Positions 62,499 to 64,000 of a DNA stretch of 64,000 nt are shown piece after piece; position 1 is the first letter of the stretch; the number at the start of each line of letters is the position of its first letter. This stretch comes from Ophiocordyceps camponoti-saundersi (nom. inval.). Taxonomy: Eukaryota; Ascomycota; Sordariomycetes; Hypocreales; Ophiocordycipitaceae. Below the pieces are notes generated by a model. That model saw nothing but the letters and a program-made list of their open reading frames with translations, did no database searches and had not been told where the DNA came from. Made by a program: the position numbers and the translations under genes. Location of the stretch: contig PDHQ01000124.1 in assembly GCA_003339415.1 (NCBI GenBank), positions 1 to 64,000 on the forward strand. The letters are read 5' to 3'.

Positions 62499-63838
62499 AA
62501 GTAGGGGGTATCTTTATTATAGTCGCCTACGACCACCTTCTCCGTCTAAACCTCTTTATTATAACCCTCCTTAAATAGCCTAGAAAATAGCCTAGTCTTA
62601 GATTAAGGCGGTATACCCCTAATTTCCGTTAACTTACTTAACTTAGTAGGAGACCTTTCTTCTTATTTTTCCGATAGCTTTGCCTTTTTAATTACTCTCT
62701 TACCTAATTAGGTAGCGGTAATAGGCCTCTTTAACTTAGTTATCTAGCTAGAATACTATATAAATAAGTCCGATATCGTTTATTTATCGAACTTTTCGAA
62801 GGACGCTTCTATTACTTAGCGTAATATTAACTTAATAACTATACTTAGAGGGGTTTAGATAGTATCTCGAATTAACGTAGATTAAAGAATATCGTATATT
62901 ACTTTTTTAATAACCTCTTAGATTAATATCGATTAAAAAATATCCCGTAATATTTCCTTAATAGCCCCTTATAATTAGGTAGCGTCGGTTATATCTATTA
63001 AGGGTTTTTTTAATTAGATTAATATTTAATTAAATATCTTTATTAATTTATTACGAACTATAAAGATTATCCTCTTATTCTCCTTTATAGATATTATCTA
63101 TTTAATACCTTACTTTATTTTTATCGCTAACTAAAATTCTATATATTCGTAGTAGATAATTTCTCTTATCTTAGTTATTTATTAATCTCTTTATTTATTT
63201 ATTATAATTCGTTATTTAGTTAGTTATCTAACTTTTTACTCGTTTATAATAGCTATAAGCGTTTTTATCTTAGCGCTTATTATATTCGCTAATACTTCTA
63301 TCTTAGCTTACTACTCGGTTATTAATATAATCTATATCTCTCTCTTATAAATATTCGAGTTTATAGTTATTATATAGATAATCTAAGCGGCTTAGGGCTA
63401 CTTAGGCTTAAGCGGGATCGTCGCTATTAATATAGGGGTTTATAGAATAGCTATTTTTATAGGAATAGATATCTATAAAGTAACTATTTTTCCTAAAGCT
63501 ATTACGGTAGAGGTAGTAGCTTTAAAGGTAACTATTATTAGAACTTAAATATTAGAACTAGAGGTAGGGGTTGTAACGACTTTCTTTATTAGAACTTAGG
63601 TTAAAACTTAGGTAATAGAACTAATAGGGGTTATCTTTATAGTAGTAGAACTAGCAGGGGTTATCTTTATCTATTCCTATCTAATAGATTTCTATAATAG
63701 CTCTAATAAGGTTATTTAAGAGGGAATTAGTTAGCTTCCTAACGGGGTCGTTTAAAAGGGAATCGGTTAGTTTATTAGAATAGATATCGCCTTAGTAAAA
63801 CTTAAACTTAGGGTTATCGGCTTAGCTAGAGTTAATTT
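62302..63838 (-). mobile_element. Gypsy-2b: 3' LTR and downstream ORF of a second Gypsy-2 copy
   Basis: The LTR (62302-62498, 197 bp) and following 1.34 kb are colinear with 25390-27330 of Gypsy-2a (MITE excluded). It lacks the 63-, 36- and 39-bp duplications of Gypsy-2a, but has its own 30-bp tandem duplication (gaactaataggggttatc at about 63618 and gaactagcaggggttatc at about 63648). It breaks at 63838 where a Copia-family LTR starts. Orientation is minus, with the rest of the element presumably beyond the window on the right. Confidence 0.85.
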
Positions 63839-64000
63839 TATTAAGGCACGCACTCTGTCACGGATCGGGCAGTAATATTGCTAATGCTAAGTCTAACTCT
63901 AGTAGCCCCTCTATACTAATTTAGTATATTAAATATACTAGCCTAACCGGGCTTAAGCCCTAAGTAGGGCATAGCCTAGATATAGGGTATATTATATATA
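63839..64000 (-). mobile_element. Copia-family LTR inserted in Gypsy-2b, running to the window edge
   Basis: Starts TATTAAGGCACG like the 164-bp Copia LTRs at 6207 and 17312, and ends with gggtatattatatata at the window edge. The middle (about 63850-63900, cactctgtcacggatcggg) is diverged and keeps CA and TG, so it is a different or younger subfamily. It may be a solo LTR or the 3' LTR of a minus-strand Copia continuing to the right. Confidence 0.75.

Overview
This window is 64 kb of extremely AT-rich DNA in which no intact protein-coding gene can be supported. CpA and TpG are almost absent and TpA is in great excess. Recognisable retroelement proteins are present only as wrecks in which Gln and Trp codons read as TAA/TAG, Cys as Tyr and Asp as Asn. 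This is the footprint of repeat-induced point mutation (RIP), so I infer a filamentous ascomycete (Pezizomycotina) and a heterochromatic AT-isochore, possibly pericentromeric. I cannot name the species. ATG is itself depleted, which is why almost no long ORF survives.

The window is nearly all nested transposons, which I dated by target-site duplications (TSDs) and equal-length LTRs. After a (TATT)n microsatellite (1-127) comes a small 210-bp-LTR element (319-2708, TSD ATTAT) whose right LTR holds a tRNA-headed SINE (1936-2535, 14-bp TSD). Then a four-level nest: a minus-strand Ty3/Gypsy (Gypsy-1b, from 4217) has its LTR split by a 508-bp-LTR element (unit E, 4429-19158, TSD GTTTT). Unit E is split by a minus-strand Ty1/Copia (6207-17475, TSD CTARG), which is split by a plus-strand chromodomain Gypsy (Gypsy-1a, 11127-17091, TSD TTTTA). 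Gypsy-1b resumes at 19164 and ends at about 21818 against a Tad1-like LINE fragment.

The central part holds four more copies of the 508-bp-LTR family: B from 23909, A at 37763-41358, C at 44608-48197 on the minus strand, and D at 50327-54443. Undisturbed units are about 3.59 kb, have 5-bp TSDs where checkable (E, C, D), and carry no recognisable reverse transcriptase, so they look non-autonomous. B contains a 10.6-kb minus-strand Gypsy (Gypsy-2a, 25390-36038), in which sits a 319-bp MITE with TA target duplication that is not RIP-mutated. D contains a second, headless SINE. C is inserted in a fifth Gypsy (Gypsy-5) whose gag carries a recent 856-bp tandem duplication.

The right part (about 57000-62300) is another minus-strand Gypsy with clear RT and integrase remnants, cut by a second Gypsy-2 copy (62302-63838), itself cut by a Copia-family LTR that runs off the window end.

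Functionally nothing here should be active except possibly the young MITE. The value of the region is as a record of insertion order, of RIP sequence preference, and of non-autonomous families with no obvious published name.
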